DNA of 64,000 bases from Hordeum vulgare subsp. vulgare (lineage: Eukaryota; Streptophyta; Magnoliopsida; Poales; Poaceae). A program made the position numbers and the translations under genes. The notes beneath the pieces are model-generated. The model did not search any database, was not told the origin of the DNA, and was given only the letters and a program-made list of their open reading frames with translations. The stretch's first letter is position 1. Every line of letters begins with the position of its first letter. This document shows, one piece after another, positions 47,007 through 59,823 of this stretch. The DNA lies in assembly GCF_904849725.1 (NCBI RefSeq), contig NC_058522.1, positions 232,351,084 through 232,415,083 on the forward strand, written 5' to 3'.

Positions 47007-49097
47007 TGATACATCTCCATATCTACTTTTCCAAACACTTTTGCTCTAGTTTTGGGCTCTAGTTTGCATGATTTGAATAGAACTAACCTGGACTAACGTT
47101 GTTTTCACCACAACTACCTTGGTGTTATTTTTGTGCAGAAATAAAAGTTCTCGGAATTGGACGAAACTTTTTTCGAATTATTTATAGAATAAATAAGGAA
47201 TTTTGGAGGGAAGAACCACCACAGAGGGGCTGCCTGTGGGACACAAGGCAACAGGGTGCGATCCACCCCCTAGCCGCGCACTAATGCCTTGTGGGGCCCG
47301 CGTGGCTCCCCCGACCCTAATTCCATTCCTATAAACTCATATTCTTGGAGGAAAAAATAGGGGACAAGATTTCATCACGTTTTGTGAGACGGAGTCGTCG
47401 CCACCTCCTGTTCTTCCTCGGGATAGCTGATTTGGAGTCCGTTTGGGGCTATGGAGAGGGGGATTCTTCATCGTCATCATCATCAACCCTTCTCCATCAA
47501 CAATTTCATGATGCTCACCACTGGGTGTGAGTAATTTCTTAGTAGGCTCGCTGGATGGTGATGAGGTTTAAATGAGATTGATAATTTAATCGAGTTAAAT
47601 TTGATAGGGCTTGATCCCTAGTATCAACTATATCTATTATGAGATTGATGTTGCTATGACTTTGTTGTGCGTAATGCTTGTCACTAGGGACCGAGTGCCA
47701 TGATTTCAAAATCTAAAATTATTATGTTATCTCTGAATGAAAATTATTTGTATCCTATCTTGCAAATTGTATGCACCTATTAGGTATCTTGATCTCCATA
47801 CCCCAAGGTAACAATAAATGGGATTCTTTCCGATGATTATCGTAGTTTGAGGATTTCATGTAATCACTATGTGTTAATGCTTTGTTCCGGTTCTCTATTA
47901 AAAGGAGGACTTAATATCCCTAAGTTTCCAATAGGACCCCACTGCCACGGGAGGGTAGGACAAAATATATCATGCAAGTTCTTATCCCAAGCACGTATGA
48001 CTATATATGGAACACATTATATTGATGAATTGGAGCTAGTTTTGTGTCACTCTAGTGTGTAACTGTTGCATGATTGATTTCACCCATATCTTTCCATCGT
48101 TGGTCCATGTGCCTATGCTTTACAAATACTGAATCTTGCTAAGTTACTATTTCAGCTCACGGTGGGCACAAAACCCAAAACCCGAAGCCCGAAGCCGAAA
48201 AAACCGAACCCGTATAACCCGAACCCGAAAACCCGATCACTATATCGGGTATCAAGTTTGGAAACCCAAATTTAATTTTGGTAATTCGGGTAATAGGTGA
48301 CGTTACCCAAATCACCGAATAGCCCCAATTGTTTGGCAGCCTAGTAAAAATGCTCAACGCATGGAGAAGGCCCAACCCAAAAAATGCCATCACTACTTGC
48401 TTCCCAGCAAAATCTAGGTCGGGTCACGAGCTGCCAGGTCACTCGGTCATGGTGTCGTTTCCTTCTCCCTTTCTCCTAATGCAAGTGCACTACTAGGTTG
48501 TACGATGACCATCACAACACATGGGTGCCACTCAGCTCCAATCCTCCACCTCCCTATTGTGGTGCAGCATTATGTCATGTCGGACGACCTCCCTCGAGCC
48601 CCGAGGGCGTGCACAAGTGCAGCGTCACGCCAATCCATCCGCCTAGCAGCCTCCTATGATGTGAAGTTCTTCTCCTATTCAGGTAATTCGAGAAAACCCG
48701 AAACCCGAACCTGAATTTTCGGGTTCTTATATTTTTGGTATTATTTCGGGTTTCATTTTTCATAACCTGACTTTTCAAAAACTCAAATTACCCAACCCGT
48801 TTTTTTAGTAAACCGAACGCCCAGCCTGGACTGCTGCTGTTACTAACACATCTCTTACTTAAATGCTATTGTTACTGTCGTTATCAAAATTATTGATATC
48901 ACTCTTACCGCTACTAGTATTATTTGTCGTGTTGCTAAATTATTTGTCACAGAGAGATATCCCAGGTGCGATTGAATTGACAACTCAATTGTCAAGGCCT
49001 CTAAATATTCTTTGGCACCCCTTGTGTGGAATCAATAAATTAGGGTGAAATACTACCTGTGAAGAATGTCGCGATCACCTATACTTGTGGTTTATCA
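47007..49097 (+). repeat. 3' LTR of E with insertion (2,091 bp)
   Basis: Starts tgatacatctcc and ends cttgtggtttatca. After removing 48153-48828 it has the length of the 5' LTR. Stem-loop 47235-47299. Confidence 0.9.
48153..48828. mobile_element. hAT-like non-autonomous insertion in the E LTR
   Basis: About 676 bases absent from the 5' LTR of E. The ends are cagctcacggtgggc and gcccagcctg, imperfect inverted repeats with the CAG...CTG form of hAT termini. Both arms carry runs of cccgaa and its complement ttcggg (48176-48300 and 48695-48760), so the whole could fold back on itself. The middle (48480-48660) is GC-rich and might be captured host sequence. No transposase. I could not confirm an 8-base target duplication. 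Confidence 0.5.
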
Positions 49098-51500
49098 GTG
49101 AGAAATTGGAAAAACTTGGCATATTTTCATGACATGGATCGTATGTGCCATGGTAAAAAAATTGTCCAATTTGGGACAAGTTTAAGAACAAGTCCCTTAC
49201 AAACCGGAGCTTCCCATGACAAACTTTGTGGTTCCCATAGGGAACACGTCACCTTCTGTGCGCAAAAGGACATTCACTCATCTTCTCACCTTGAACTTTT
49301 TTTAGAGGCAACATAGTGTCTTGCTAAAATATGGAATTATTGAGGGTTATTTCTGCAACTTTTATACAAAAATTAAATTTTCTAGTCATTTAATGTGGAT
49401 AATTAAAATTTCAACTAAAATCACAAGGTCTGGTGCATCAAAATGGGATGAAAAATCATATAAGTGTCCATGGTTACATTCTTTGGGCCCCATGCAAGAT
49501 ATGGGAATGAATTTCATACATCTCGGAGTCTTGGATCGACCACAAACATTGAGAAACTTGGTTTTAAATTCATGTATAAACCGAAAACTCGTCAGAAATT
49601 CATGAAAATTGGCATGGAGTCATGACATGGCTCATATGTGTCGTGGTAAAAAATGTACAACTTGGGACATGTTTTGGCACAGGCCCCTTACAAACCTGAC
49701 CTTCTCACAGGAAGATTTGTGGTTTCGATATGGAACCCGTCTTTTTATGTGGGTGAGTCAACATCCGCTACCTCTTCTCATCTTGAACTATTCCTAGAGA
49801 CAACATATACCAAAATGAGTGTCGTGCCAAAATATGAAATTATACATGGTTCTTTTCACCCATTTATTCATTAATTGAATTTTATATGCATTATTACATG
49901 TGCGTAATTCAAATTTGAACTACAATCACAAGGTTCGGTGCATGTGATGATTGGGTTAAAAATCATATAAGTTTACATGCAAGATATGTTAATGAATTTC
50001 AAAAATCTCGGGGGCTTGGTTCGGGCGCACAAACATTGAGAAACTCGGGGTTTAAATCATGTAAAACAAAAACTCATCAAAATATTAATGAAACATGGCA
50101 TGGTGTCATGAACATGGCACAGATGTTCCATAGTAAAACAATTGACCAATTTGGGACAAGTATTGGCACAAGCCTCTCACAGATCGGAGTTTCTCACGAG
50201 AAGCTTTGTGGTTCTGATATGGAACATGTCACCTTACATGGGCAAATCGAAATCCGTTGCCTCTTCTCATCTTGAAATATTTCTAGATGCAACATATACC
50301 AAAATGAGAGTGTCGTACAAAAATATGAAATTATACATGGTTAATTTTGGACCATTTATACCATAATTGAATTTTATATGTATTATTTAATATGCATAAT
50401 TCAAAATTAAACTACAATCATAAGTTCCAGTGCATGTGATGATTGGGTTGAAAATCATATAAGTGTACATGCATCTTTAGGTCACATGCGAATGTATTTC
50501 AAACATCTTGGGGTCTTGGCTCGGCCACACAAACATTGAGAAACTAGGTTTTAAATCATGTAAATGAAAAAATCGTCAGAGGATTCATGAAACTTGGCAT
50601 GGTGTCATGAACATGGCACATATGTGTCGTGGTAAAACAATTGACCAATTTGGGACAAGTATTGGCACAAGCCCCTCACAAATTGGATTTTCTTATGTGA
50701 AGCTTTTTGGTTCTGATATGAAACACATCACCTTCCGTGGGCGAATCGATATCCACTACCTCTTCTCGTCTTGAACTATTTCTAGAGGCAACATATACCA
50801 AAATGAAAGTGTCGTGCCAAAATATGAAATTATACATGGTTCATTTGGCCTTTTTATACATTAATTGACATCTAAATGCATTATTTAATGGGCATAATTT
50901 CAATTTGAACTATAATCACAAGGTCCGGTGCATTTGATGATTGGGTTGAAAAATCAGATAAGTGTACCTCCATATTTAGGTCCCATCCAAGACATGGGAA
51001 TAAATTTCAAACATCTCGGAGTCTTGGCTCGGCAACACAAACATTGATAAACTCGGGTTTTAAATCATGTAACTCAAAAACTCGTCAGAAAATTCATGAA
51101 ACTTGGCATGGTGTGATGAACATGGGACATATGTGCCATGGTAAAAAAAGATTGACCAATTTGGGACAAGTAGTGGCACAAGCCCCTTACAAACAGGAGC
51201 TTCTTACGGTAAGCTTTATGGTTTCGATATGAAACATGTCACCTTATGTGCGCAAAACGGAATTCGCTGCCTCTTCTCACGTGAACCAATGCTAGAGGCA
51301 ACACAGTCCAATGTAAGTGTTGTGCTAAAATATGGAACCCTTGATGGTTTTTTTATCCCTTTTTATACATTAATTAATGAAACTAGGCATGGTGTCATGA
51401 CATGGCACACAAAGGCATCATATCATTTTGTTTTCCGATTTGCGACTCATTTTAATATATTTTTTCTTCTAGATCCAACATTGAGAATATTACTTTAAAT
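49098..51500. repeat. Tandem array of about 500 bp units, right part
   Basis: The anchor (gtcgtgccaaaatatg and variants) recurs at 49318, 49821, 50312, 50811 and 51319, spacing 503, 491, 499 and 508. A second anchor, ttggcatggtgtcatga, recurs at about 49115, 49609, 50096, 50595 and 51103. It then recurs at shorter distances (51386, 51540), where the array decays. Units contain no open frame. It may be a satellite-like or transposon-internal repeat. Confidence 0.8.
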
Positions 51501-51707
51501 TATAGCAAATCTAGAACTCACACAATGTTCAAGAGATTGGGCATGGCGTCATGATATAGCAAAAATATGATGTGGTATTTTTCGTGTCCACTTTGGGAAA
51601 AGGCACACACATTAATAGGGAACACATTTTTTAGGACCAAAGAGTTGTCATATTTCCATGCACACGGTTGCATTATTTTCAAACCATAGGCGTTCTACAG
51701 CCATTAC
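51501..51707. other. Array end to B insertion, nothing recognised
   Basis: About 200 bases with a last partial anchor and no other feature. Confidence 0.4.
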
Positions 51708-52409
51708 TATCACATCCCTGAAATCCCTAGTAGAGCTTAGCAAGTTTGAGCTCATCTTTTCTTTCTTTGCATTCTAAGAAAATGAATTGAACCCAAGAAA
51801 GAAGTGAAATCAAAGCAAAACTCCAACATAGTCTATATTCAAAATCAATCCAAAGTTGTGACAAATCAATAAACCCAAAATGGCTTCCATAAAAGTCCAT
51901 CATTTTTGATAAATCTTGGAAAACACAATTCAGGATTGGTTTTATTTTTAAAAATACTTTTGGCATTTTATTTTAAACTCAAAAGGCACTGAAATCAATT
52001 AATTAATTGATTTCAAATACTTCCTAGTTTTACAAAATGTTGAAAACTTCACATGGGGTTGGAAATATTCCAAATAACGCCCCAGAGTTGTTTAGCTATT
52101 TTTCTTTGAATTAGTTGGAGCCAAAACAAATAAAAAAAATGTTAGAAATAACAAAACAGAAAGAAGAAGAGAAAAAAAAGCTTACTTGCCGCCTGGCCCA
52201 GCCCACAAGGGGCTCAGGCGTCTTCTTCCTCCTGCTAGAAGGCAGAGGAGAAGCTCGCCACGGCGCATGGCCAGGGGCTCCACGCCACCTGCGTGCCTGG
52301 CTCCCCGCCACCCTGGTGAGTGGGATAAGGTCGGGAGAGCCGTCTCCATCGAGCTCCTCCCTCCCTCTCTCTCCCTTATCTCTCCCCCTCTGTTCTTCTT
52401 CCTCCCGCC

Positions 52410-52490
52410 ATGGCCGAGCTCGGCTCGAGCTCACCGGCACCTCTCCGGCCTCCCCTCGCCTCCCTGAGAAGCTCAGAAGGACTGCCTTGA
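52410..52490 (+). other. Short open frame in the GC island of the B LTR
   Basis: A 26-codon frame starting Met-Ala-Glu-Leu-Gly and ending in TGA. ATG in ccatggccga after a long pyrimidine-rich tract, the same context as in the A LTR (5893). Confidence 0.3.
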
Positions 52491-54317
52491 CGCCCTACTC
52501 CTCCTCGTCAACGGAATCAAGCCCAGAGGCCCCCTGACATCGCCATCGTCACCATCTTCCCCATCTCCGGCCGTCGGTCGCCGACGTCAATCTGCTGCCA
52601 CCGAGCCCCTCCGACCACCCCGTCTCTTCAAAGGGATCCGCCGTGAGCTTCTGAACCCATTCCCCCTCTTCCCGATGCCATTCCCCTCCTCTAACCCCAT
52701 TATCCGCCGGAGCCCGAAGCTCCTTGTCGCTGGCCATGTCGTTGTCGTCGCTGTGGTACCCCGCTCGCGAGTCCGAGCTAAAAAATGAGCTCCCGGAGCT
52801 CTATAGATGCCGTAGAGCCCCTCTCCCAGCTCGCTAGTGTCCCGCAACCCCACTCCCGACGACGCCCGACCCACAGCCGCCGCTGACCTCGTCGCCGGCG
52901 GGGATTCTGGCGACCATTTGGTCCAGCTCCTCCCCCTCTCGATGCGGCCGAGCCTCAGCTACGTGTAGCACCTCCCCGTGTCTCAAATGGACGGCCGTAG
53001 CGGTTTTCCGATGAGCTCCGCTGCGTCTGGAGTCGCCGGCGATGAGCCGCCGCTGGCTTCGGCCCTTTTGACTAGGGGTTGACTCCCTGAGTCACAGAAA
53101 GGTGGGCCTAGCCCCTGTTTAGCTTAAGTTAATAACAAAACTAATTAACTAAGTCAGTTAACCTAATGTGACACTGACTGGTGGGCCCTGGCTGTCAGGT
53201 TTGACCTGACCCAGGCTAGTTGACTGGTGACGCACTGTTGACGCAGTAATAGCTTTTCTGATTTAATTTAATTCCAAAAAAATTCCTAAAACTTCTAAAA
53301 ATCATAGAAAATAATCTGTAAGGCAAATGAAAATAATTTATATATGAAAAATGATCAGAAAAATCCAAAGAATCTGATTATGGCTTTTTCATGCATGTTT
53401 GAAAAAGTTAACAACACCAAATAGGCAAAATGATGAATAGGATAAATTTAATAATTAGTTTGGAGTTGGAATTTGATTCCTATTTGAATTCCACTTGAAT
53501 TGTTATGACCAAACATTGATCAAGGGAAACCAGTACCGCAAAATACCATCCTGTTGCATGATAAAACAAATTATGCATGAGCATCAGGTTGAATCAATTA
53601 AAAGGGTATCCGGAAAATACCTTGTTGAAGTGATGTTTGAATCCTGAGTCAAACCCAGCTTCAATCTAAGAAATGGTAGCGATATTGGCCCTGTCACATT
53701 TCATCTCCATTTCTTGATCATGCATCATAGTGTTGCATTTCCGTGAAGTAATTGTTGTTCCTTTCTTGTTTGCCGGTGTTGTTCCCTCTCGGTAGACGAT
53801 GGTTCCGGCGATGTGATCGTTGACATTGATGAAGACTCATTGCTATCTTTAGACATGTCAAGCAAGCAAACCCCCCTTGAGCATATTGATATAAACTCAC
53901 TCTCCCGCTCCTGCTCTCTTTTACTGCATTAGGACAAACACGATTCAACCGTACATGTTATCGGTAGTTGAACCCATTCCTCTGCATGACCTGATTTTGT
54001 CACAGTAAATAGTTGAAACCACTTAGCATGAGTAGTAACTGCTTGAGCCTTGTTGTGCTTACTCATCCATGCTTGCTTACAATGCCTGCTATGCTTAGAG
54101 TTGTGTCAGGTCTGATCCATCTGGATGATGAATCGGAATGGTTGTGTTCATGTCCTACAGTGTGAGAGTAAAAGTGTGAATTCGATTTGGTAAAGGTAGC
54201 GATGAGAGCCCATGTAGGAGTACATGGTGGGTTGTCTCATTGGGACCGTCCTTAAGAACTGAGTTATGTGTATGTTATCCAAGACAATATACTACCATGC
54301 ATTGGGCCATGAAATAT

Positions 54318-54467
54318 GACCCCGCTCAGCTTATTAATTGCCTAGATCCCTGTCCAGGAGTTGCAAATAGTTTCTGGTGTTTGTAGGAAAATGGCCCCGC
54401 TCGGCTTATTAATTGCCTAGATCCCTGTCCAGGAGTTGCAAATAGTTTCTAGTGTTTGTAGGAAAAG
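54318..54467 (+). repeat. 75 bp tandem duplication in the B LTR
   Basis: Two adjacent units start gaccccgctcagc and ggccccgctcggc. Both contain ttattaattgcctagatccc and end tgtttgtaggaaaa. Few differences, so the duplication is young relative to the LTR. Confidence 0.85.
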
Positions 54468-55977
54468 TGTTGGTGGTCGTGTTTAGCTCTGCCCGACGGG
54501 GTAGGCTTCTCTGCGGTAGATACACAGTGGCACGGTGTACCAAGTGGCACCCGGATGGTGGGCTTGGGAACCCTGCGCACATCGTTTGGGTCCGTAGAGG
54601 AAACCTCGGCCGGACTTCCTTGCGGGTTCAGTCTCAGATAGGCGATAAACCTGGACTACGGTCTTGTGTGGTTAACGGTCGTGGCCGACACCCACGCTAG
54701 TGCTTCCGCTTGAAGGTTGCCGAGACGCATGACGTGCATATGGTGCTAAGTGGTGGGAGCATGTGTGAAGAAGTATACCCCTGCAGGGTGTTCCAATCTG
54801 TTCGAATAGCCGCGTCCTCGGATATGGACTACTTGGAAACATTACGTGGTACATAGACAAGTTAAATGGATACTCTAAAACATGCAAGATAAGTGTGAGT
54901 TCTATGGAAGGCCTTCTCGTAGGGAGACGAGAGTGGATCCATAGTGGTGTATTGGATTGGTGAATATGTGGACTCGTGTGTGCTATCCCACCTCAAAGAA
55001 AGAACTTGTAGTCGTAGTACAGGTTAGCCAAGAGTCAAAGCTGGCTTGCTGCAATCAAACCACATAATCCTTTCATCGAAACATGATGCATATGTAGATA
55101 GTTCTGATGTAAGACTTGGTGGGTACCTTTGTACTCACGGTTGCTTTATTTATGTTTTGCAGAGAAGATTTACTCTCATTAAAAGGTTCTATGCGATGTG
55201 TTCGATGTTGACCATAATAGCTTGGGAATATGAGACAGAGGTTTGACTCCTTTGGTAGGGTCGTAGTAGCTTTTCAGGCTCTTCCAGCCACTTTTAGTAG
55301 ATGTCTGTACCCAGACATGATTTGCTTCCGCTTGTTGTTTGTATGACTTGAGTGTCGGGTCACGAGACCCCTGTTTGTAATATCACACTATGTTGATTCT
55401 TATGAGTCCTTAATAAATGCTTGAGTCATAGAGTTATGTTGTGATGCCATGTTGTATCTACACATATCGTGCATATTGTGTGTATGTTATGAAATGCATT
55501 ATATGTGTGGGATTCGTCACCTAGTTGTGTACCTTTAGTAGTACTCTTTATAGGGAAATGCCTCTTTGTGCTTCTATCGAGCCTTGATAGCTTGCTACTG
55601 CTCTAGACACATTGATTGACCGACGTGTATCCTTCTTTGCTGTTGTGCCTGTCCCCTTGGGGAAATGTCACGCGGTGTAATGGAGTCCTTGTAGCTTGCT
55701 ACAACTCGTCTTCACACGCTGTTGATCGACACCTGCCTTCTGGGTTATGTATGCCTGTCCCTGTATGGATGTACCGCTTGGGTTTATAACTAGTCATGTC
55801 GACCCGGGTTCTTTGTCGTTTGAACGCTTGCAACATATTCATATACGTGAGCCAAAAGACGCAAACGGTCCCGGCCAAGGTAAGGTGGCAGCCGTGGAGT
55901 TTACCGTGCGTGAGGCCGCAAAGTGATGTGATGTGTTACAGGCTGGGTTCTTATGACTTAGGATCGGGGTCCCAACA

Positions 55978-57482
55978 GCTTTGGTATCAAAGCTTGACTG
56001 CCTTTAGGATAACCAAGCCAAAGTGGTCGATGTTGAGTCTATCAACTCTTTAGTTATATAAGGGAATTGTTTGTGGAAGGGAACATAAGGCTCTTTTTAC
56101 TCCTTTCCTTGTGTCATTCTTCTTCTGAGTCATCCTCTTCTTTATTCTACGGGGTTTAAGAATTAGGCTTTCTCCTCTATTCATTAGGATGACGAGTGAC
56201 TATGCTGGAGACTTAAAGAAAAGTTGTTGTCTTCCTGGATCAGTGTCTTGATAAGAATTCAATGGTTATGTTGTCAGTTTTCTTGCAGGTTGCCTCATAT
56301 TTCATGCCCGTACAGTCGTTATGCTGTCCGAGTTTTCCAAAGTTCCTAAATAATCTGTTGCAGTTGCAACTTCCTTCCTCTTATTTCTAATGTCTTTTAG
56401 CCAGACAAAGCACACTAATCACTGTGTTGAGGTACTCTATTACCTCGACGTTTTGTTGAAGTATTAGGAAACCATGTTACTCCGAAAACTACCTATAGTC
56501 TAGATGTGTGCTATGTCTTCCAGTGCGATAGTTCTGGCCATCAATTTCGGAAGCATCTCGTAATGTTATTTAGTTTTTAGTTATTCTATTTCTGGGTCTT
56601 TGAATCCAAGGATCATTCTGCTCATCTCTGTTGATAGTGTTGCTAGTTCCTTTAGAATGATTAGTAACCTTGTTGTAGCTCCCAAGGTTCATGGTATATC
56701 ATTCTTCCAACACCATGAATCATCTTTGGCAGAAGTTCTCCGTGAACTAAAGATCATAACAAGAGTGCTCGTGATGAGTTCTCTACTCCATATCGTGATT
56801 CTGCCTACTCCGCCCTTTTGCATGGGTTATCTGGAAGAATTATGTTGAACCCGTTCGACATGCTAATCCGTGCATCCACAACTCAAGAAACCATGTGCTC
56901 TTGAGTTGGCCCTATCTAGTTGTATTCTGACCTTCATCCATGAGAGGATAGTCAAGAGTAGTTGTGCATCCGTGTCATCGATGTCTGTTATGCCTAGGAG
57001 GTGTCGTGCGAGCAGTTGCTTGAACAGACGGGAGGTGTGCAAGCTAGCCTTCGCTGCGCAGGCTCATCGGGAGGCATGCGAGCAGTACACCATAGGTTCA
57101 CAGTGAAGTGAGCCCTTTGACCACCATATCCGCCTTCCTCGCTTCCAACCTGTCCATCAATGGAGCCTGAGATGCTGTTTACTAGGCGACTTTATTGCCC
57201 ACTCACACAAATCCTCTACATATCTTCGCCTTCAATTCCCTTCCACTAGACCTCCACAATGACCTACGCCATGGTGCACAAGGATCATATGCCACTAGTC
57301 TTCCGGTTTGTTGAACTCGACACCGAGCAACATGAGATTGAACATAAAGACGAATGGGACGCTATGGACATGGCCCTCGAAGAGTTGCATGCCGCGGCGG
57401 ATGCTTGATCGAGCGCACTCGCTAGCAACCATCCCCACGCCCTCTAGAGCAAACATCCCCGTGGCATTGACGGGATGGTCAC
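55978..57482 (+). other. Internal domain of B, first 1.5 kb, non-coding
   Basis: All frames are short and show no retroelement motif. Comparable with the internal domain of A. The last five bases before C2 are gtcac. Confidence 0.6.
55982..55993 (+). other. Primer binding site of B
   Basis: tggtatcaaagc, four bases after the LTR. tRNA-Met type with one change from tggtatcagagc. Confidence 0.8.
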
Positions 57483-59040
57483 TGATACGTCTCCAACGTA
57501 TTTATAATTTTTGATTCTTCCACGCTGATATATTGTCATTCTAGTATGGTTTTTGAGTATTTATTTACCATTTTGTATTATTTTTGAGCAATAACGTATA
57601 ACACAGTGCCCAGTGCCAGTTGCTATTTTGTGTGTGTTTTTCACTTTGCAGGTTTTCCATACCAAAGGAGGTCCAATTGCCGTGAAGCTTTTTCATGATT
57701 TTTTTCTAGACCAAAAGAAGACCAACGCACATCAGAAGAAAGATGGAGGCCTCACATGGGGCCCACAAGCTATCAGAGCGCTACCTAGGGGCTGATAACT
57801 TGTGCCCCTCTCGTGGCCCTCCCGACTCCATTCTTCGGCTTATAAATTCTTATTTACCCTAAAAACACCACAAGGAGTCTCGAAACACTTTTTACACCAC
57901 CGCAAGTCTCTGTTCTAACAGGAGGCCATATGGAGCTCCGTTCCGGCACCCTATTGGAGGGGGGTCGATCATGGAGGGCCTCTTCATCAACTTTTCTGCC
58001 CTCACAATGATGTGTGAGTAGTTCACCACAAACCTACAGGGCAATATTCAGTACCCAGATGTCAATCTCTCTCTTTTATCTTCAATAAAATGATCATCGC
58101 ATCTTTGCTTTGATCCATATGATGTAATTCCTTTTGTGCGGTGCGTTTATTGGGATCCGATGAATTGTGGGTTTATGTCCAGATTATTCATGATAAATAT
58201 TTGAGTCACCTCTAAATACTTGTATGATTCTTATGTGCATGATTATGATAGCTTCGTAATTCTTTCCGATCTGTTGAAATCGCTTAGCCAACTAGATCGG
58301 TATTTCTTCGGTGAGAAAGGTGTGTTATGTTAGGTTCAACCTGGCGAGTTTCTATATCCCAGTGATAGAAGGGGAAAAGATGTGTATTTTTTTTTGCTGA
58401 TACGAAGGATAAAAATATGGGGTTTATTCGTATTGCCTGAGTTTACTTTGTCTACATCATGTAATCTTACTCCATGCATTACTTCGTTCGTCATGAACTT
58501 AATACATAGAGAGGCAAGCATAGAAGCTCTCTTGAAGTGAAGTAATAGTAATAGGTGCAGCAGGAGTCGTCCTATTTGTTTATGTACGTGATTCCTATAT
58601 ACACATGATCATTGTCATGAATATCACATAACTATTCGCTTTTTTGTCAATTGCCCAACTGTAATATGTTTACCCACTGTATGCTGTTTTACATTAGACA
58701 TACCATTAGGGAAAGCTATGGCCCCCGGGTCTATTCACAACATATTAATAAAACCTTTATTACCTTGTTATTAATTACTTGTTTTTATTTTATATTTTAT
58801 CTACAATTATTTACACACCTCACTTGCTTGCAAATAACAAGACAAGAGGATTGACAACCCTCTTGCCCGTGTTGGGGGTAACTTGCTTGTTCTTTTGTGT
58901 GCAGCCGCTGAAGACGACTGTGGGTGATATTCCTATTGGTTCGATAAACCTTGGTTTCATAACTAGGTAAATACTTACCCACTTTTTGCTATGATAACCC
59001 GTTCCTCTTTAGGAAAACCCAACACAAATCATGAGTATGA
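57483..59040 (+). repeat. 5' LTR of C2 (1,558 bp)
   Basis: Starts tgatacgtctccaacg and ends gagtatga (gtatca expected). Stem-loop 57758-57808 (gcccacaagctatcag ... ctgataacttgtgcccc), then tataaatt at 57840 as TATA box. Confidence 0.85.
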
Positions 59041-59051
59041 GGAAGGATTTT

Positions 59052-59069
59052 TGGCGCCGTTGTCGGGGA
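59052..59069 (+). other. Primer binding site of C2
   Basis: tggcgccgttgtcgggga, one change from the Athila-type tRNA-Asp site. Confidence 0.85.
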
Positions 59070-59209
59070 ATATCATCACCAACTACCAAGTAACTCCACA
59101 TAAAATTTCATTCGCTTATTCCTATTTTTGTTTGCTGGTATATTTAGTTTTTCACATAAAAAATAAAAATACAAAAATCTTTATATTTGTTTTCTACTTG
59201 TTTTAATTC

Positions 59210-59823
59210 ATGGATAGTTCTTCCTTTGTTCGTGTTACTCCCACTAATGATGTTGTGAATTTTAAACAAAGGGGAAGAGAAAGTTTGAAGGATGCATGGT
59301 ATATGATTTTATTCGCTCAAAATAAAGCAACTAATAAGCTATATACTACTACGCTGCTCCAAAAAAAATTATATTGGTGTGAAAATTGGTATAGGGTTGT
59401 CCTTGACACCATTAGCGGTGGGAATTTTGTTATGTGTCACACTTTGGACGCCTATAATGCCATTGTTAATCTTGTTGGAACACCACCCGTTAATTAACCA
59501 ATTTAACCTTGGAACATGTTATGCAAAGACTTGAAGCTATTGAATGGACAATGTTTACTCACAAACCAATTGAGGAGTTAGATAAAAAGTTGCATAATCA
59601 TATCACCTAACTTGGGTTGCGTGTAGGAATGACTTTGAAATCTATAAAGGATAAGAACATTTTCATTGATGAGCGGGTGGAACAAGGTTTCAGTAGAATT
59701 TATAAAATGGAGGAGGTGATTGACAAAGTAGGTTCCCCTTTTACACCTTCTAAAACCAATGCTAGGGGAATATGCCTAGCTAGGGGCATAAATAATAACG
59801 CTTGTTGGGAGGCAACCCAATAG
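59210..59823 (+). pseudogene. gag-like gene of C2, one frameshift and one stop
   Basis: Starts MDSSSFVRVTPTNDVVNFKQ. The gag-like core reads RESLKDAWYMILFAQ, then TNKLYTTTLL, then VLDTISGGNFV and NAIVNLVGTPP. A frameshift near 59490 leads to the second half, with HVMQRLEAIE, a coiled-coil-like region, DERVEQGFSRIYKMEEVIDK and the end ARGICLARGINNN. One TAA lies at about 59608. The first half has the layout of the plant retrotransposon gag N-terminal region. No zinc finger or protease follows. C1 carries an unrelated frame at this place. Confidence 0.6.
59805..59820 (+). other. Stem-loop at the end of the C2 gene
   Basis: ttggg-aggcaa-cccaa. Overlaps the gene's last codons. The stem is kept in C1 (35158-35172). 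Confidence 0.5.

Larger units (their letters stand above)
40840..49097 (+). mobile_element. Element E: complete non-autonomous Athila-type retrotransposon
   Basis: LTRs at 40840-42251 and 47007-49097 (the latter with an insertion), primer site, gag-protease, U3-like module, ORF1-like gene, polypurine tract. The design is identical to K but the sequence is clearly diverged. No reverse transcriptase, RNase H or integrase. The flanking five bases, gtccg and gtgag, can both derive from gtcag, which is what neighbouring array units have at that site. E inserted into one unit of the 500 bp array. Confidence 0.85.
51708..55977 (+). repeat. LTR of element B (4,270 bp)
   Basis: Starts tatcacatccctgaaatcc (TG expected, second base changed) and ends ggatcggggtcccaaca. 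GC-rich island at 52180-53110. A 75-base tandem duplication lies at 54318-54467. The conserved motif ttcgaatagccgcgtcc is at 54801-54817. Confidence 0.8.
51708..57482 (+). mobile_element. Element B: LARD-type long-LTR element, left LTR and internal start
   Basis: LTR 51708-55977, primer site 55982-55993, internal DNA to 57482, where C2 interrupts it. The rest lies beyond the nested elements, outside the window. The layout is as in A: more than 4 kb LTR, chromovirus-like ends, no coding. I and J belong to the same family on the minus strand. Confidence 0.8.

Noticed and set aside
48170..48300. Telomere-like repeat
   Set aside because: The repeat is cccgaa with variations, not the plant telomere unit ccctaaa, and it belongs to the arms of the hAT-like insertion.
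52115..52537. 140-codon frame in the B LTR as a gene
   Set aside because: Runs from an AT-rich Lys stretch into Ser/Pro-rich shadow composition and overlaps other frames. Not supported.
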